64,000 bases of DNA. Source: Sphingomonas sp. PsM26 (GTDB lineage Bacteria > Pseudomonadota > Alphaproteobacteria > Sphingomonadales > Sphingomonadaceae). Position numbers and translations under genes: made by a program. The notes beneath the pieces are model-generated. The model ran no database searches. It saw only the letters and a program-made list of their open reading frames with translations, and was not told where the DNA came from. Of the stretch, positions 41,172-50,642 are shown piece by piece. Location of the stretch: contig JARUXA010000009.1 in assembly GCA_030433805.1 (NCBI GenBank), positions 124,001-188,000 on the forward strand, read 5' to 3'. Every line of letters starts with the position of its first letter. Positions within the stretch are counted from its first letter, which is position 1.

Positions 41172-44057
41172 TTACAGCGTGCGTTCGCGCAGTTCGACTT
41201 CGAACGTTTCGAGGAAGTCGCCCGGCTTGATGTCGACGAAGTTCGACGTGAAGGTCACGCCGCACTCCAGACCAGCCCGTACTTCGGCGACGTCGTCCTT
41301 GAAACGGCGCAGCGAGGCGATCTCGCCCTGGTAGATGATGACATCCGCCCGGGTGATACGCGCCTTGAGCGCCTTGCGGATATTGCCCTCGGTAACCAGC
41401 AGACCAGCCGCCTTGCCGTGCTTGCCGGCCGAGAAGACGTCGCGGATTTCGGCGCGGCCAACGACCGTTTCGAACGCCTCGGGTCCAAGCTCGCCCGCCA
41501 TGCCGGCGCGGATCTCGTCGGTCAGGTCATAGATCACGTCATAATATTTGAACGCGACCTTCTGCCGTTCCGCGATCTCGCGTGCCTTGGCGTTCGGACG
41601 GACGTTGAAGCCGATGATCGGTGCGCCCGATGCACCCGCCAGCGTCACGTCGCTCTCGGTGATGCCACCGACGCCCGAATGCAGCACACGCGCCTTGATG
41701 AGATCGGTCGAGATCTTGTTGATCGCACCCACGATCGCCTCGACCGACCCTTGCGTGTCGGCCTTGACGACCAGCGGATATTCGATCGCCTGCTTTTCCT
41801 TGAGCGCCGAGAACATCGACTCGAGGCTGGCCGGGCCACCCCCGGTGCGTTTGTCGGTGATGACGCCCTTGCGGTATTCGGCGACTTCACGCGCACGCGC
41901 TTCGTTCTCGACCACCGACAGCGGATCACCCGCGCGCGGGACACCCGACAGGCCGAGCACCTCGACCGGCATCGACGGGCCAGCGACCTTGATCTGCTGA
42001 CCCTTGTCGTTGGTCATCGCGCGGACCTTGCCGCTCTCGGCCCCGACGACGAAGATGTCGCCGACCTTGAGCGTTCCGCGGTTGACGAGGATCGTCGCGA
42101 CCGGGCCGCGGCCCTTGTCGAGCTTTGCCTCGATCACGGTGCCCTCGGCGGAACGGTCCGGGTTGGCCTTGAGCTCGAGCAGTTCGGCCTGGAGCTGGAT
42201 CTTCTCGATCAGCTCGTCGAGACCGGTCTTCTTGAGCGCCGAGACTTCGACGTCCTGGACGTCACCCGACAGTTCCTCGACCACGACCTCATATTGCAGC
42301 AGCTGCTCGCGCACCTTCTGCGGATTGGCGTCGTGCTTGTCGACCTTGTTGATCGCGACGATCATCGGCACGCCAGCGGCGCGCGTGTGGTTGATCGCCT
42401 CGACGGTCTGCGGCTTGATGCTGTCGTCCGCTGCCACCACGAGCACGACGATATCGGTCACGTTGGCGCCGCGCTGGCGCATTTCGGTGAACGCTTCGTG
42501 GCCCGGCGTGTCGAGGAAGGTGATCTTCGACTTGTCCTTCAGCGTGACCTGATAGGCACCGATATGCTGGGTGATGCCACCGGCCTCGCCCTTGACCACA
42601 TCGGTTCCGCGCAGCGCGTCGAGCAGCGAGGTCTTGCCGTGATCGACATGGCCCATGATCGTCACGACCGGCGGACGCTCGACAGCGTTCTCGTCGTGAT
42701 CCTCATGCGTGTCGTTGGTCAGATCGATGTCCGAATCGCTGACACGCGTCAGGTTGTGGCCGAATTCGGTCACCAGCAGTTCGGCGGTATCCTGGTCGAT
42801 CGTGGCGTTGATCGTGACGGGCATGCCCATCTTGAACAAGGCCTTGACCAGGTCCGCGCCCTTTTCCGCCATGCGGTTGGCGAGTTCCTGGACGGTGATC
42901 GCTTCCGGCACCACGACGTCGCGGATCTGCTTGGCCTGCGCTTCGCGCGGGCCGCCCATCCGGCGGTTTTCCTTTTCGCGGGCACGCTTCAGCGCGGCGA
43001 GCGAGCGCGCACGCGCGCCGTCGCCGTCGTTGAGCGCACGGTTGACGGTCAGCTTGCCACCGCGGCGTTCGTCACCCTTGCGATCCCGCGGACCGGCACC
43101 GGGACGCGACGGCGCTTCGGTCGGGGCAGCCGAGGGCGACCCAGGACGCTTGACCGTACCGGCGGGCGTCGGCGTTGCCGAAGCCGTGGTTGCAGCAGGC
43201 GTCGGCTCGGGAGCTGGCGCAGGTGCTGGCGGCTTGGGCCGCTCTGGCCGCGGAACCGGCGTGAACAGGCGCGGTGCTGGCATCGACGGATCACGCTCGA
43301 GCGACAGCGGGCGCAGCACGGGGGCTGGCGCTGGCGCAGGGGCGGGGGTCGGCTTGGCTGCGACCGGCGCGGGCTTTGCGGCCGGAGCGGGCGCAGCAGC
43401 TACAGGAGCCGGTGCCGGGGTCGGCGCGGCGGGAGCAGGCGTTGCGGCGACAGGCGCTGCCGGGGCGGCAGGTGCCGCGACCGGAGCAGGCGCTGCGGGT
43501 GCTGCGGGTGCTGCGGCTTCGACCGGAGCCGGGGCAGGAGCCGCTTGCTCTGCGACGGGTTCGGGCGTCGGCTCGGGAGCGGGCGTCGGCGCAGCCGTCG
43601 GAGCGGGGGCCTTGGCCCGTTCCTCGGCGCGGCGACGATCTTCCTCGATCGCCGCGGCGCGAAGACGCTCGTCACGACGACGATTCTCTTCCTGCGCCTG
43701 CATACGCGCCTCATCGGCCTCGCGGAGCAGCTTGGTCTGGAGTTCCTGACGCGACAGCAGCGAGTTGGCGGGCGACACCGGCGCGGGCGGGGGCGCGCGG
43801 CGCGGTTCCGGCGCACGCGCGGCGGGTGCCGGCGTGGGCGCAGGGGCCGCAGCCGGTGCGACTGCTTCCTCGGTGACGGGCGCATCGACCGGGGTGCCAC
43901 CCGGGCCGAGCACGCGGCGGCGCTTCACCTCGACCACGACGGTGTTCGACCGCCCATGGCTGAAGCTCTGCTTGACCTGGCCGGTCTCGACCGTACGCTT
44001 CAGGCCCAAAGGCGCGCGCATGCCCAGCTTCGGCTTTTCGTTCTCGGTATCGCTCAC
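41172..44057 (-). CDS. infB: Translation initiation factor IF-2
   Basis: A 961-residue IF-2 that brings initiator tRNA to the 30S subunit. The N-terminus is followed by a long low-complexity Pro/Ala-rich region (about 60-330), typical of alphaproteobacteria. The GTPase motifs are GHVDHGKTS (about 468), DTPGHEAF and NKVDKHD, with later domains containing [10 protein letters not shown] and the C-terminal fMet-tRNA-binding domain. The start overlaps the YlxR-like gene stop (ATGA). Confidence 0.98.
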   Translation of the reverse strand: MSDTENEKPKLGMRAPLGLKRTVETGQVKQSFSHGRSNTVVVEVKRRRVLGPGGTPVDAPVTEEAVAPAAAPAPTPAPAARAPEPRRAPPPAPVSPANSLLSRQELQTKLLREADEARMQAQEENRRRDERLRAAAIEEDRRRAEERAKAPAPTAAPTPAPEPTPEPVAEQAAPAPAPVEAAAPAAPAAPAPVAAPAAPAAPVAATPAPAAPTPAPAPVAAAPAPAAKPAPVAAKPTPAPAPAPAPVLRPLSLERDPSMPAPRLFTPVPRPERPKPPAPAPAPEPTPAATTASATPTPAGTVKRPGSPSAAPTEAPSRPGAGPRDRKGDERRGGKLTVNRALNDGDGARARSLAALKRAREKENRRMGGPREAQAKQIRDVVVPEAITVQELANRMAEKGADLVKALFKMGMPVTINATIDQDTAELLVTEFGHNLTRVSDSDIDLTNDTHEDHDENAVERPPVVTIMGHVDHGKTSLLDALRGTDVVKGEAGGITQHIGAYQVTLKDKSKITFLDTPGHEAFTEMRQRGANVTDIVVLVVAADDSIKPQTVEAINHTRAAGVPMIVAINKVDKHDANPQKVREQLLQYEVVVEELSGDVQDVEVSALKKTGLDELIEKIQLQAELLELKANPDRSAEGTVIEAKLDKGRGPVATILVNRGTLKVGDIFVVGAESGKVRAMTNDKGQQIKVAGPSMPVEVLGLSGVPRAGDPLSVVENEARAREVAEYRKGVITDKRTGGGPASLESMFSALKEKQAIEYPLVVKADTQGSVEAIVGAINKISTDLIKARVLHSGVGGITESDVTLAGASGAPIIGFNVRPNAKAREIAERQKVAFKYYDVIYDLTDEIRAGMAGELGPEAFETVVGRAEIRDVFSAGKHGKAAGLLVTEGNIRKALKARITRADVIIYQGEIASLRRFKDDVAEVRAGLECGVTFTSNFVDIKPGDFLETFEVELRERTL

Positions 44058-44800
44058 TCAAATTCCTCGTGTACGTCGTCTGTCGGCACTCGGGCCAGAT
44101 CGGCCAGCGGACCGGCGTCGTGGTGGGACGCCGATGCGCCCTGCGAGGCCGTTTCGCAAGGCGCGGGAGTTGGGTCAGGGCCGATGAAATGCAGCCAGCG
44201 GTGTAGCGAATCGCGTACACGCCCGGCGGCATCGGGATCAGTCAGGCCGATGTGTACCACATTCTGACGCCCTAGTGCCACGGCCAATATGGTGCGGGGG
44301 ACCGGCAGAACCAACCCCCTCAAATCACTTCCTTCTTCATCGTTGCCGATGCGCCAGGCCTGGTCGAGCTTGCGATTGCCGTCGCTGCCTGCATCGCAGG
44401 CGTGGAGCAGCATGTGAAGCTTGCCGCTGCGCGCCGCGGTCTCGATCTTTTCAGCACCCGTCAACAGGTTGCCGGTGCGCGCTTCGAGTCCGAGACGGTC
44501 GAGCACGGCGCGTTCGAGCGCGGTGGCGATCTTGTCGGACAGGTCGTCAGGGATCGCGATCGGGCCGGTCTTGAACGCGCGCGCGAGGGCTGCCTTAAGC
44601 TTGCCCTTGGCGATCGCGGTGTCGAGTTCGGTGCGGGTCACGCCAATCCACGCGCCACGGCCGGGGGCCTTGGCGCGTACGTCGGGGTGGACCGCGCCGT
44701 CGGGGGACAGCGCGAGGCGGACGAGCGTCTCGCGCGGGGCGCGGTCGCCGAGCAGGATGCAGCGGCGGATTGCGCCGGTTTCGTCGGGGGTGTCAGTCAT
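44054..44800 (-). CDS. ylxR: YlxR (DUF448) RNA-binding protein fused to an L7Ae-like domain
   Basis: A 248-residue protein. The N-terminal YlxR domain shows RRCILLGDRAPRETLVRLALSPDG and GRGAWIGVTR (about 12-53). The second part (about 90-190), with RTGNLLTGAEKIETAARSGKLHMLLHACDA, is the L7Ae-like RNA-binding domain typical of the alphaproteobacterial version. It lies between nusA and infB as expected, overlapping infB by ATGA. RNA binding is expected; the exact role is unsettled. Confidence 0.92.
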   Translation of the reverse strand: MTDTPDETGAIRRCILLGDRAPRETLVRLALSPDGAVHPDVRAKAPGRGAWIGVTRTELDTAIAKGKLKAALARAFKTGPIAIPDDLSDKIATALERAVLDRLGLEARTGNLLTGAEKIETAARSGKLHMLLHACDAGSDGNRKLDQAWRIGNDEEGSDLRGLVLPVPRTILAVALGRQNVVHIGLTDPDAAGRVRDSLHRWLHFIGPDPTPAPCETASQGASASHHDAGPLADLARVPTDDVHEEFE

Positions 44801-44806
44801 TACTTA

Positions 44807-44908
44807 AGCCCCTCCCCTTCAGGGGAGGGGTTGGGGGTGGGGCGGGCCTCGCAGTGACCAGCGCCTGGTACAGCCCCACCCCAACCCCTCCCCTGAAGGG
44901 GAGGGGCT
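44807..44908. repeat. Inverted CCCCTCCC-type double-hairpin repeat, copy 3
   Basis: Arms 44807-44842 and 44873-44908 are near-perfect reverse complements, each with an internal CCCCTCCCC/GGGGAGGGG hairpin, around a 30-bp spacer. It sits inside the nusA-infB operon, between the tautomerase gene and ylxR, so it is transcribed and could act as an attenuator or RNA processing site. Confidence 0.92.
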
Positions 44909-44944
44909 AAGAAGAGAGCCGGTGCTGCGTGGGTCGCTAGCGCG

Positions 44945-45175
44945 TCATTGCGAGGATTCCGCATGTGCGTCCTCCTGCAACTTGGGTGTATCCCGGTCGG
45001 CGATCAAAATCCCGCCCGCGCCGTAATTCTCGGTCGACACTTCCTCGATCACGATCTGCACCGCAGCCGGGTTCTTGCCCAGCCGCTCGACCAGCGATCG
45101 GGTGACATCCGCGACGATTCCGGACTTCTGGTCCTTGGTCGCGGTGCCCGAGATGCGGATGCTGACGAACGGCAT
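44945..45175 (-). CDS. 4-oxalocrotonate tautomerase family protein
   Basis: A 76-residue tautomerase-fold protein. After Met removal the catalytic Pro1 is in place (MPFVSIRISG). The segment KSGIVADVTRSLVERLGKNPAAVQIVIEEV matches the family. Enzymes of this type ketonise or enolise alpha-keto acids; the substrate here is unknown. Its ATG overlaps the nusA stop (ATGA), an unusual insertion in the rimP-nusA-ylxR-infB order. The C-terminal 15 residues are longer than in the 62-residue canonical enzyme. Confidence 0.87.
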   Translation of the reverse strand: MPFVSIRISGTATKDQKSGIVADVTRSLVERLGKNPAAVQIVIEEVSTENYGAGGILIADRDTPKLQEDAHAESSQ

Positions 45176-46845
45176 CAGGCGTCCTTTTCCTCCGAAGCGT
45201 CGGCGGCAGGCGCGTCGGCCGCAGGGGCTTCCTCGGCTTCGGCGTCGGCTTCCTCGGTCGCTTCATCCTCGAACCAGTGCGCGCGTGCGGCCATGATGAT
45301 TTCATTGCCCTGCGCTTCGCTCAGCCCATATTCGCCGAGCACGCCACCCTTGTCCTCGACGCGCTTGGGCGCATCCTCGGCGCGGCGGCGCTGTTCCTGG
45401 CGCTTCTTCTGGATCAGCTCGTCGGTCGCCAGATCGGCGAGATCGTCGAGCGTCTTGATCCCGGCCTTGCCGAGCGTCACCAGCATCGCTTCGTTGAGGT
45501 GCGGCAGTGCGGCAAGCGCGTCATCGACACCCAGACCACGACGCTCTTCGCGGTTGGTCGATTCGCGGCGGTCGAGCGCCTCGGTCGCACGGCTCTGCAG
45601 CTCAGCAGCGAGATCGTCGTCAAAGCCTTCGATCGACGCGATTTCGTCGACGCCGACATAAGCGACTTCCTCGAGGCTGCCGAAGCCTTCGGCGACCAGC
45701 AACTGTGCGAGCGTCTCGTCGACGTCGAGTTCCTTCTCAAACAGGGCCGAGCGCTCGACGAATTCCTTCTGGCGCTTCTCGGACGCATCCGCTTCGGTCA
45801 GGATGTCGATCGCCTTGGCGGTCAGCTGCGAAGCAAGCCGCACGTTCTGACCACGACGACCGATCGCGAGCGACAACTGATCGTCGGGAACGACGACTTC
45901 GATGCGATCCTCTTCCTCGTCGATCACGACGCGCGACACCGAGGCCGGCTGAAGCGCGTTGACGACGAAGGTCGCGGTGTCGGGCGACCACGGGATGATG
46001 TCGATCTTCTCGCCCTGCATTTCCTGGACGACTGCCTGGACGCGGCTACCCTTCATGCCGACGCAGGCGCCGACCGGATCAATCGACGAATCATGGCTGA
46101 TGACGCCGATCTTGGCGCGCGAGCCTGGGTCGCGTGCGGCGGCCTTGATCTCGATGATGCCGTCGTAGATTTCGGGAACTTCCTGCGCGAACAGCTTCTT
46201 CATGAAGTCGGGGTGCGCGCGGCTGAGGAAAATCTGCGGCCCGCGGTTCTCGCGGCGGACGTTGAGTATCAGCGAACGGATGCGGTCGTTGACCCGGACG
46301 ACTTCGCGCGGAATCTGCTGGTCGCGACGGATCACGCCCTCGGCGCGGCCGAGGTCGACGACGACATGGCCGAACTCGACACGCTTGACGACACCGGTGA
46401 TGATCTCGCCCATCCGGTCCTTGAATTCTTCATACTGGCGCTCGCGCTCGGCGTCGCGAACTTTCTGGAAGATGACTTGCTTGGCGGCCTGCGCGGCGAT
46501 GCGGCCGAATTCGATCGGGGGGAGCGGATCGACGATATAGTCGCCGACGACCGCACCCTTCTGGAGCTTGTCAGCTTCCTTCAGATTGACCTGCTTGAAA
46601 TAGTCATCGACTGCCTCGACCACTTCGACGACGCGCCACAGGCGGAGATCGCCGGTATTGGGGTCGAGCTTTGCGCGGATGTCGTTCTCGGCGCCGTAGC
46701 GTGCGCGGGCGGCGCGCTGGATCGCGTCTTCCATCGCCTCGATGACGATGCCCTTGTCGATCATCTTCTCGGTGGCGACGGCGTTCGCAATCGCGATCAG
46801 CTCGGCGCGGTTGGCGGTAACGCCAGAAGTCCCTGCGGTGGCCAT
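45175..46845 (-). CDS. nusA: Transcription termination/antitermination protein NusA
   Basis: A 556-residue NusA. The N-terminal RNAP-binding domain (about 10-130) is followed by S1 (GEIITGVVKRVEFGHVVVDLG), KH1 (IGVISHDSSIDPVGACVGMKGSRVQAVV) and KH2 (LAIGRRGQNVRLASQL). Two acidic helix-hairpin repeats come near 365-480, and the C-terminus is very acidic (EEATEEADAEAEEA type). The start overlaps the rimP stop (ATGA). All domains intact. Confidence 0.98.
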   Translation of the reverse strand: MATAGTSGVTANRAELIAIANAVATEKMIDKGIVIEAMEDAIQRAARARYGAENDIRAKLDPNTGDLRLWRVVEVVEAVDDYFKQVNLKEADKLQKGAVVGDYIVDPLPPIEFGRIAAQAAKQVIFQKVRDAERERQYEEFKDRMGEIITGVVKRVEFGHVVVDLGRAEGVIRRDQQIPREVVRVNDRIRSLILNVRRENRGPQIFLSRAHPDFMKKLFAQEVPEIYDGIIEIKAAARDPGSRAKIGVISHDSSIDPVGACVGMKGSRVQAVVQEMQGEKIDIIPWSPDTATFVVNALQPASVSRVVIDEEEDRIEVVVPDDQLSLAIGRRGQNVRLASQLTAKAIDILTEADASEKRQKEFVERSALFEKELDVDETLAQLLVAEGFGSLEEVAYVGVDEIASIEGFDDDLAAELQSRATEALDRRESTNREERRGLGVDDALAALPHLNEAMLVTLGKAGIKTLDDLADLATDELIQKKRQEQRRRAEDAPKRVEDKGGVLGEYGLSEAQGNEIIMAARAHWFEDEATEEADAEAEEAPAADAPAADASEEKDA

Positions 46846-47456
46846 CAGTTATGTCCTTCTTGGGTATCGGTGCCCTCGGGCAAGTCGTCTTGGTCTTCGA
46901 ATTCTTCTTCCTCGGCGCCGTCCATCGACAGCGGGCGAGTCGCCGCGATCAGCGCATCGGTCAGCACCAGCTTGGCGGTGTTGACCTTCGCGAACGGCAC
47001 GTCGATTTCGCCATGCTTGGCGAGGTACATTGCGATGCGGTCGTCGGTCACGCCCTTGAGCATTCCGGTCAGCACCTTGCGGCCTTCGATCTGTTCGGTC
47101 AGCACGACACGCGCCTCATGGCCCGCCCAGTCGCTGAAATCCTTGAGCCGGGTCAGCGGGCGGTCGATCCCGGGGGACGATACCTCAAGGCGATATTCGT
47201 CCTCGATCGGATCCTTGCCCTCGAGTTCGAGCGCGTCGAGCACGTCCGAGATGCGGCGCGACAATTCGGCGCAATCCTCGATCGTCAGCTGGCGCGTGTC
47301 GGGGCGCTCGGCCATCACCTGGAGCGTCAGGTCGCCCTTGCCGCCGAACAGCTTGACGCGCACGAGATCGAATCCGAGCGCTTCGGCTTCGGGGGCGACG
47401 AGGGCGGTCAGGTCGGGCGTTTCGGTCAAGCGGGTCGAGTCCTCGGGATCAGACAA
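46845..47456 (-). CDS. rimP: Ribosome maturation factor RimP
   Basis: RimP (about 203 residues from a TTG at 47456) is needed for 30S maturation. Family segments are ALGFDLVRVKLFGGKGDLTLQVMAER, TIEDCAELSRRISDVLDALE and YRLEVSSPGIDRPLT. The start is uncertain: TTG 47456 has no strong Shine-Dalgarno, another TTG lies nine codons on, and the frame is open to 47633 through sequence unlike RimP. An acidic C-terminal tail (EEEEFEDQDDLPEG) is present. It is the first gene of the nusA-infB operon. Confidence 0.93.
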   Translation of the reverse strand: MSDPEDSTRLTETPDLTALVAPEAEALGFDLVRVKLFGGKGDLTLQVMAERPDTRQLTIEDCAELSRRISDVLDALELEGKDPIEDEYRLEVSSPGIDRPLTRLKDFSDWAGHEARVVLTEQIEGRKVLTGMLKGVTDDRIAMYLAKHGEIDVPFAKVNTAKLVLTDALIAATRPLSMDGAEEEEFEDQDDLPEGTDTQEGHN

Positions 47457-47720
47457 AGGTGTTGGGCGCCGGAACCGGGGGGCTCCAGCCTCTTCATCCG
47501 ACGATGTAGAGAGTGAAGGCGATATAGGCGGATTGCAGCGGGCTGGCAAGCGGCTGTCGCGATGCCGTGTCGGGGCCTTTCGGAACCATAGATCGAGGAG
47601 GTGTCGACCTGCGCCGGTTCGCAAGTTATGCATCCGTCAGATGTTGTAGAAGACAGCCGCGCGCCTGGAACATCTCCGGGGCCGTGACGGTATGTGTCGT
47701 ATACTCTGGGAGAATATCTG

Positions 47721-48962
47721 ATGCCAATGTCCCGCGCGCCGCTTGCGCTGCTGCTCGCCGCAACCGCCTGTTCGGGGCAATCGCAACAGTCCAATGCCGC
47801 CGCCCTGACCGCGAACGACAGTTCGGCACCGGTTGCTAGCGCAGCCCCGACTCCAACCGCACCGCCCGTCACCACCTTGCCGGACGATGCGCCGGATGCG
47901 ACCGTCAAGAACGTGGCGGCAACGACCGGCCGCGCGAACACCACCGAAACCGCGCCCCCGTTCGCAATGACCACGCTCGGCCAGTTCGAGGATCCGTTCG
48001 CGATCGCGATGCTGCCCGATGGCGCCGCGCTGATCACCGAGAAGGCGGGCAAGATCAAATTGCGCAAGGCCGACGGGGCGATTTCACAGATCACCGGCGC
48101 GCCCAAGGTCGAGTTCGACAATCAGGGCGGCTTGCTCGACATCGAACTCGCGCCCGATTTCGCAACGAGCAAGCTGGTGTACATCAGTTATTCCGAACCG
48201 CGCCCGGGCGGTAGCAGCTTGGCGCTGGCGCGCGGTCTGTTCACCGGCACTGCGCTCGCCAACGTGCAGGTGCTGTGGCGGGCAGGGGCGGACGGTGTCG
48301 GCGGCCAGTTCGGCGCGAACATCGCCTTTGCGCCCGACGGCAAGTCGCTCTTCCTGTCGTCCGGCGAACGCCAGCGGTTCACGCCAGCGCAGGATCCCGA
48401 GCAGGCGATCGGCAAGATCGTCCATCTGACGCTCGATGGTCAGGCGGCCCCCGGCAATCCGATGGCGTCGGCGGGCGGGGTGCGCGCGCAGACGTGGAGC
48501 AGCGGGCATCGCAATCCTTACGGCCTGGCCTTCGCGGCGGACGGCAAGTTGTGGGAAGTCGAGATGGGGCCGAAGGGCGGCGACGAGCTCAACCTCATTC
48601 TGCCGGGCAAGAATTATGGCTGGCCAATCGTCTCCAACGGCGACAATTATTCGGGCAAGCCGATCCCGGATCACCCCAGCCGGCCGGATCTCGAAGCGCC
48701 GAAGCTGTGGTGGAACCCGTCGATCTCGCCGGGCGGCATGATCTTCTACACCGGCGCGATGTTCCCTGAGTTCCGGGGAAACCTGTTCATCGGTGCGCTC
48801 GGCGGCGAGGCACTGATCCGCGTGACGCTGTCAGGCGATACCGCCAAGGTCGCGACCCAGTATAAGATCGGCGAGCGCGTCCGCGATGTCGCGCAGGCGC
48901 CCGATGGTGCGATCTGGCTGCTCGAGGATAGCGGCAAGCTGGTGCGGCTCGCCAAGAAGTGA
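47721..48962 (+). CDS. PQQ-dependent sugar dehydrogenase (soluble aldose dehydrogenase-like)
   Basis: A 413-residue beta-propeller of the GSDH/YliI family. It shows EDPFAIAMLPDGAALITEKAGKI, NQGGLLDIELAPDF, WSSGHRNPYGLAFAADGKLWEVEMGPKGGDELN and KNYGWPIVSNGDNYSG. The WSSGHRNP histidine and EMGPKGGDE region provide PQQ and Ca binding. The N-terminus (MPMSRAPLALLLAATACSG) looks like a lipoprotein signal with Cys17, followed by a Ala/Thr/Pro-rich linker. GGGAGA lies seven bases before ATG 47721. Oxidises aldoses in the periplasm; no PQQ synthesis genes are in the window. Confidence 0.9.
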   Translation: MPMSRAPLALLLAATACSGQSQQSNAAALTANDSSAPVASAAPTPTAPPVTTLPDDAPDATVKNVAATTGRANTTETAPPFAMTTLGQFEDPFAIAMLPDGAALITEKAGKIKLRKADGAISQITGAPKVEFDNQGGLLDIELAPDFATSKLVYISYSEPRPGGSSLALARGLFTGTALANVQVLWRAGADGVGGQFGANIAFAPDGKSLFLSSGERQRFTPAQDPEQAIGKIVHLTLDGQAAPGNPMASAGGVRAQTWSSGHRNPYGLAFAADGKLWEVEMGPKGGDELNLILPGKNYGWPIVSNGDNYSGKPIPDHPSRPDLEAPKLWWNPSISPGGMIFYTGAMFPEFRGNLFIGALGGEALIRVTLSGDTAKVATQYKIGERVRDVAQAPDGAIWLLEDSGKLVRLAKK

Positions 48963-48966
48963 GCGC

Positions 48967-49002
48967 TCAGGCGCGCGCGATCAGTCAGGCGCGCGCGATC
49001 AG
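48967..49002. repeat. Exact 18-bp tandem duplication at a stop codon
   Basis: TCAGGCGCGCGCGATCAG occurs twice in direct tandem (48967-48984 and 48985-49002). The second copy contains the stop codon and last codons of the minus-strand thioesterase gene; the first lies just beyond the stop. Confidence 0.95.
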
Positions 49003-49362
49003 ATAGTTCATCCGTGCCGCGGCGATCGGCTTGGCGGGGTCATCCTGCCAGGCGGTCGCCTCGACATTGGCGACGCGTCCGCCGAGCCGAGTCACGACCC
49101 CGCGCGCGAACGTCGGCTTGTCGCGCCCGCCGCGCATGTAATCGACGGTGACGTTGATCGGCTTGATCTGCCCGCCGCCGTCCTCTGCGAGCGCCTGCCG
49201 CACCGCGACGATCGCCGCCATTTCGAGCAACCCGCCGATCGCGCCACCGTGGAGCCAGCCGGGTCGCCCGGTCAGCGCCTGTTCGAACGGCATCGTCAGC
49301 AGGATCGGATCGTCGCCCGCGGCGACTTCGATGCCGAGCGTCTGGGCATAAGGCGGGAGCAT
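48985..49362 (-). CDS. PaaI-type hotdog thioesterase
   Basis: A 125-residue hotdog-fold acyl-CoA thioesterase. RPGWLHGGAIGGLLEMAAIVAV contains the HGG motif of the PaaI group, followed by INVTVDYMRGGR and GRVANVEATAW. It is translationally coupled (ATGA) to a second hotdog gene immediately upstream, suggesting a heteromeric or tandem pair. The acyl substrate is unknown. Confidence 0.88.
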   Translation of the reverse strand: MLPPYAQTLGIEVAAGDDPILLTMPFEQALTGRPGWLHGGAIGGLLEMAAIVAVRQALAEDGGGQIKPINVTVDYMRGGRDKPTFARGVVTRLGGRVANVEATAWQDDPAKPIAAARMNYLIARA

Positions 49363-49799
49363 CAGGCGGCGTCCGTGAACATGAAGGTGCCCGCGACATG
49401 CGCAAGCGGGTCTGCGGGATCGCCGTCATGCGCCTGCCCGCGCACGAACGAAATCGAGCGCGTGATACGATAGCATTCGCCGTGTCCGATCACCGTCTTC
49501 CCCGGAGTCGCGGGGCGCAGGTAGTCGATCCGCAGATCGAGCGTCGCATGCGGGCGGAAGCTGCCGAGCCGGGTCCACACCGCAAGGCTGGTCGCCATGT
49601 CCATCATCGTCAGGATCGGCCCCGAAGCGAGCACGCCACTGTCGGGATCGCCGATCAGGTCCGCGCGATAGGGAAGCTGCAGCTCGCACCAGTCTGGACC
49701 GTGCGCCAGATAGCTGAGGCCGAGCAAGCCACCGTGGCCACCGACGCCGAGGCGGGAGAAGCGGGCGGGATCGAAGGCGGGGAGGGGATCGGGCGGCAT
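49362..49799 (-). CDS. Hotdog-fold thioesterase family protein
   Basis: A 145-residue hotdog protein. GPILTMMDMATSLAVWTRLG corresponds to the long helix of the fold, preceded by SGVLASG rather than HGG; TLDLRIDYLRPATPGKTVIGHGECYRITRS is the conserved beta region. The usual catalytic His of the HGG motif is missing, while Asp in MMDMA remains. ATG 49799 is preferred over TTG 49835. Overlaps the PaaI-like gene by ATGA. Confidence 0.83.
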   Translation of the reverse strand: MPPDPLPAFDPARFSRLGVGGHGGLLGLSYLAHGPDWCELQLPYRADLIGDPDSGVLASGPILTMMDMATSLAVWTRLGSFRPHATLDLRIDYLRPATPGKTVIGHGECYRITRSISFVRGQAHDGDPADPLAHVAGTFMFTDAA

Positions 49800-49932
49800 G
49801 GCTGCGCGCTCTATCGAAACGGGGGCAGGGTGCAACCCAACAACCGTCCTGCCTGCGCAGGCAAGACCGCTAAACGACCCCGTTTGTGCTCCGGCGAAGG
49901 CAGGAGATTAGGAGCCGCAGATGCTGTAAGCC

Positions 49933-49970
49933 GTTGTTCTGCTTGGCTCTGGATTCCTGCTTTCGCAGGA
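49933..49970. repeat. Dispersed TCCTGC-TTTC-GCAGGA hairpin repeat, second copy
   Basis: Matches 16123-16160 at 35 of 38 positions and ends in the same hairpin. It fills part of the 215-bp spacer 49800-50014 between the thioesterase and cytochrome genes. Confidence 0.8.
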
Positions 49971-50014
49971 AAACCGCGCATGGCATCTGCCGACTACAGC
50001 GAGGCCAGCACGCC

Positions 50015-50452
50015 TCACCGCTTCGTCTGCAGATAGGCGATGACATCCGCGCGATCGAGCGGATCGGCGAGCCCTGCGAATCCCATCGCCGTTCCGGGCG
50101 CGAAGCGTTGTGGATCGGCGAGCCATGCATCCATCCGCTCGGGGGTCCAGCGCCCGCCGACCTTCTGCAACGCGGCGGTATAGGCGAAGCGCTGGCTGTT
50201 CTGCGCGACCTCCGACCCCATCACGCCGAACAGGTTTGGCCCGCCAAAATCGGGCGCGCCCCGACCGACCGAATGGCAGGCGGAGCAGCGGGTAAACAGC
50301 CGTGCGCCCGCAGCGGCACTCGCCACCCGCGAAAGCGCTGCCACCGAAGGCGTCGGTCCCGCGGCACGGCGGCGCGCTTCGCGGTCATCGGGCGCGCAGG
50401 CGGTCACCGTCAGCGCACACGCGATTGCCAGGATGATCGATCTGGATGGCAT
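50015..50452 (-). CDS. Lipid-anchored class I cytochrome c
   Basis: A 145-residue monohaem cytochrome. Lipoprotein signal with LTVTAC (Cys19); haem motif CSACH (56-60) within ARLFTRCSACHSVGRGAPDFGGPNLFGV; axial Met123 in APGTAMGFAG. The layout matches cytochrome c2/c552 electron carriers (EVAQNSQRFAYTAAL). ATG 50452 starts the signal peptide; the long upstream open frame is a shadow of the divergent amidohydrolase region. It may accept electrons from periplasmic dehydrogenases such as the GMC or PQQ enzymes, by inference. Confidence 0.9.
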   Translation of the reverse strand: MPSRSIILAIACALTVTACAPDDREARRRAAGPTPSVAALSRVASAAAGARLFTRCSACHSVGRGAPDFGGPNLFGVMGSEVAQNSQRFAYTAALQKVGGRWTPERMDAWLADPQRFAPGTAMGFAGLADPLDRADVIAYLQTKR

Positions 50453-50642
50453 GACCCCGGGATACAGGGTCGCGCGATGTCCTACAAACCGGTTTCCGCC
50501 ATGATGTTGCACGCGCGCTGTGCCACCCCCGCGCCCTTCCCCGACCCGAAGGAGCGCGCCGCGGGCAAGGCGGTTGACACCCTGTGGATCCTCCCGGATT
50601 ACTCGACCAATACAGCGCGAAACGCGCGAAGGGGGTTTGGGC

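Noticed and set aside
40890-44267. 1125-residue plus-strand frame opposite infB
   Set aside because: Shadow of infB; Arg/Gly/Cys runs arise from the Pro/Ala-rich region read in antisense.
44807-44908. Rho-independent terminator inside the nusA operon
   Set aside because: The arms belong to a dispersed repeat and no T-tract follows; the genes on both sides are normally cotranscribed.
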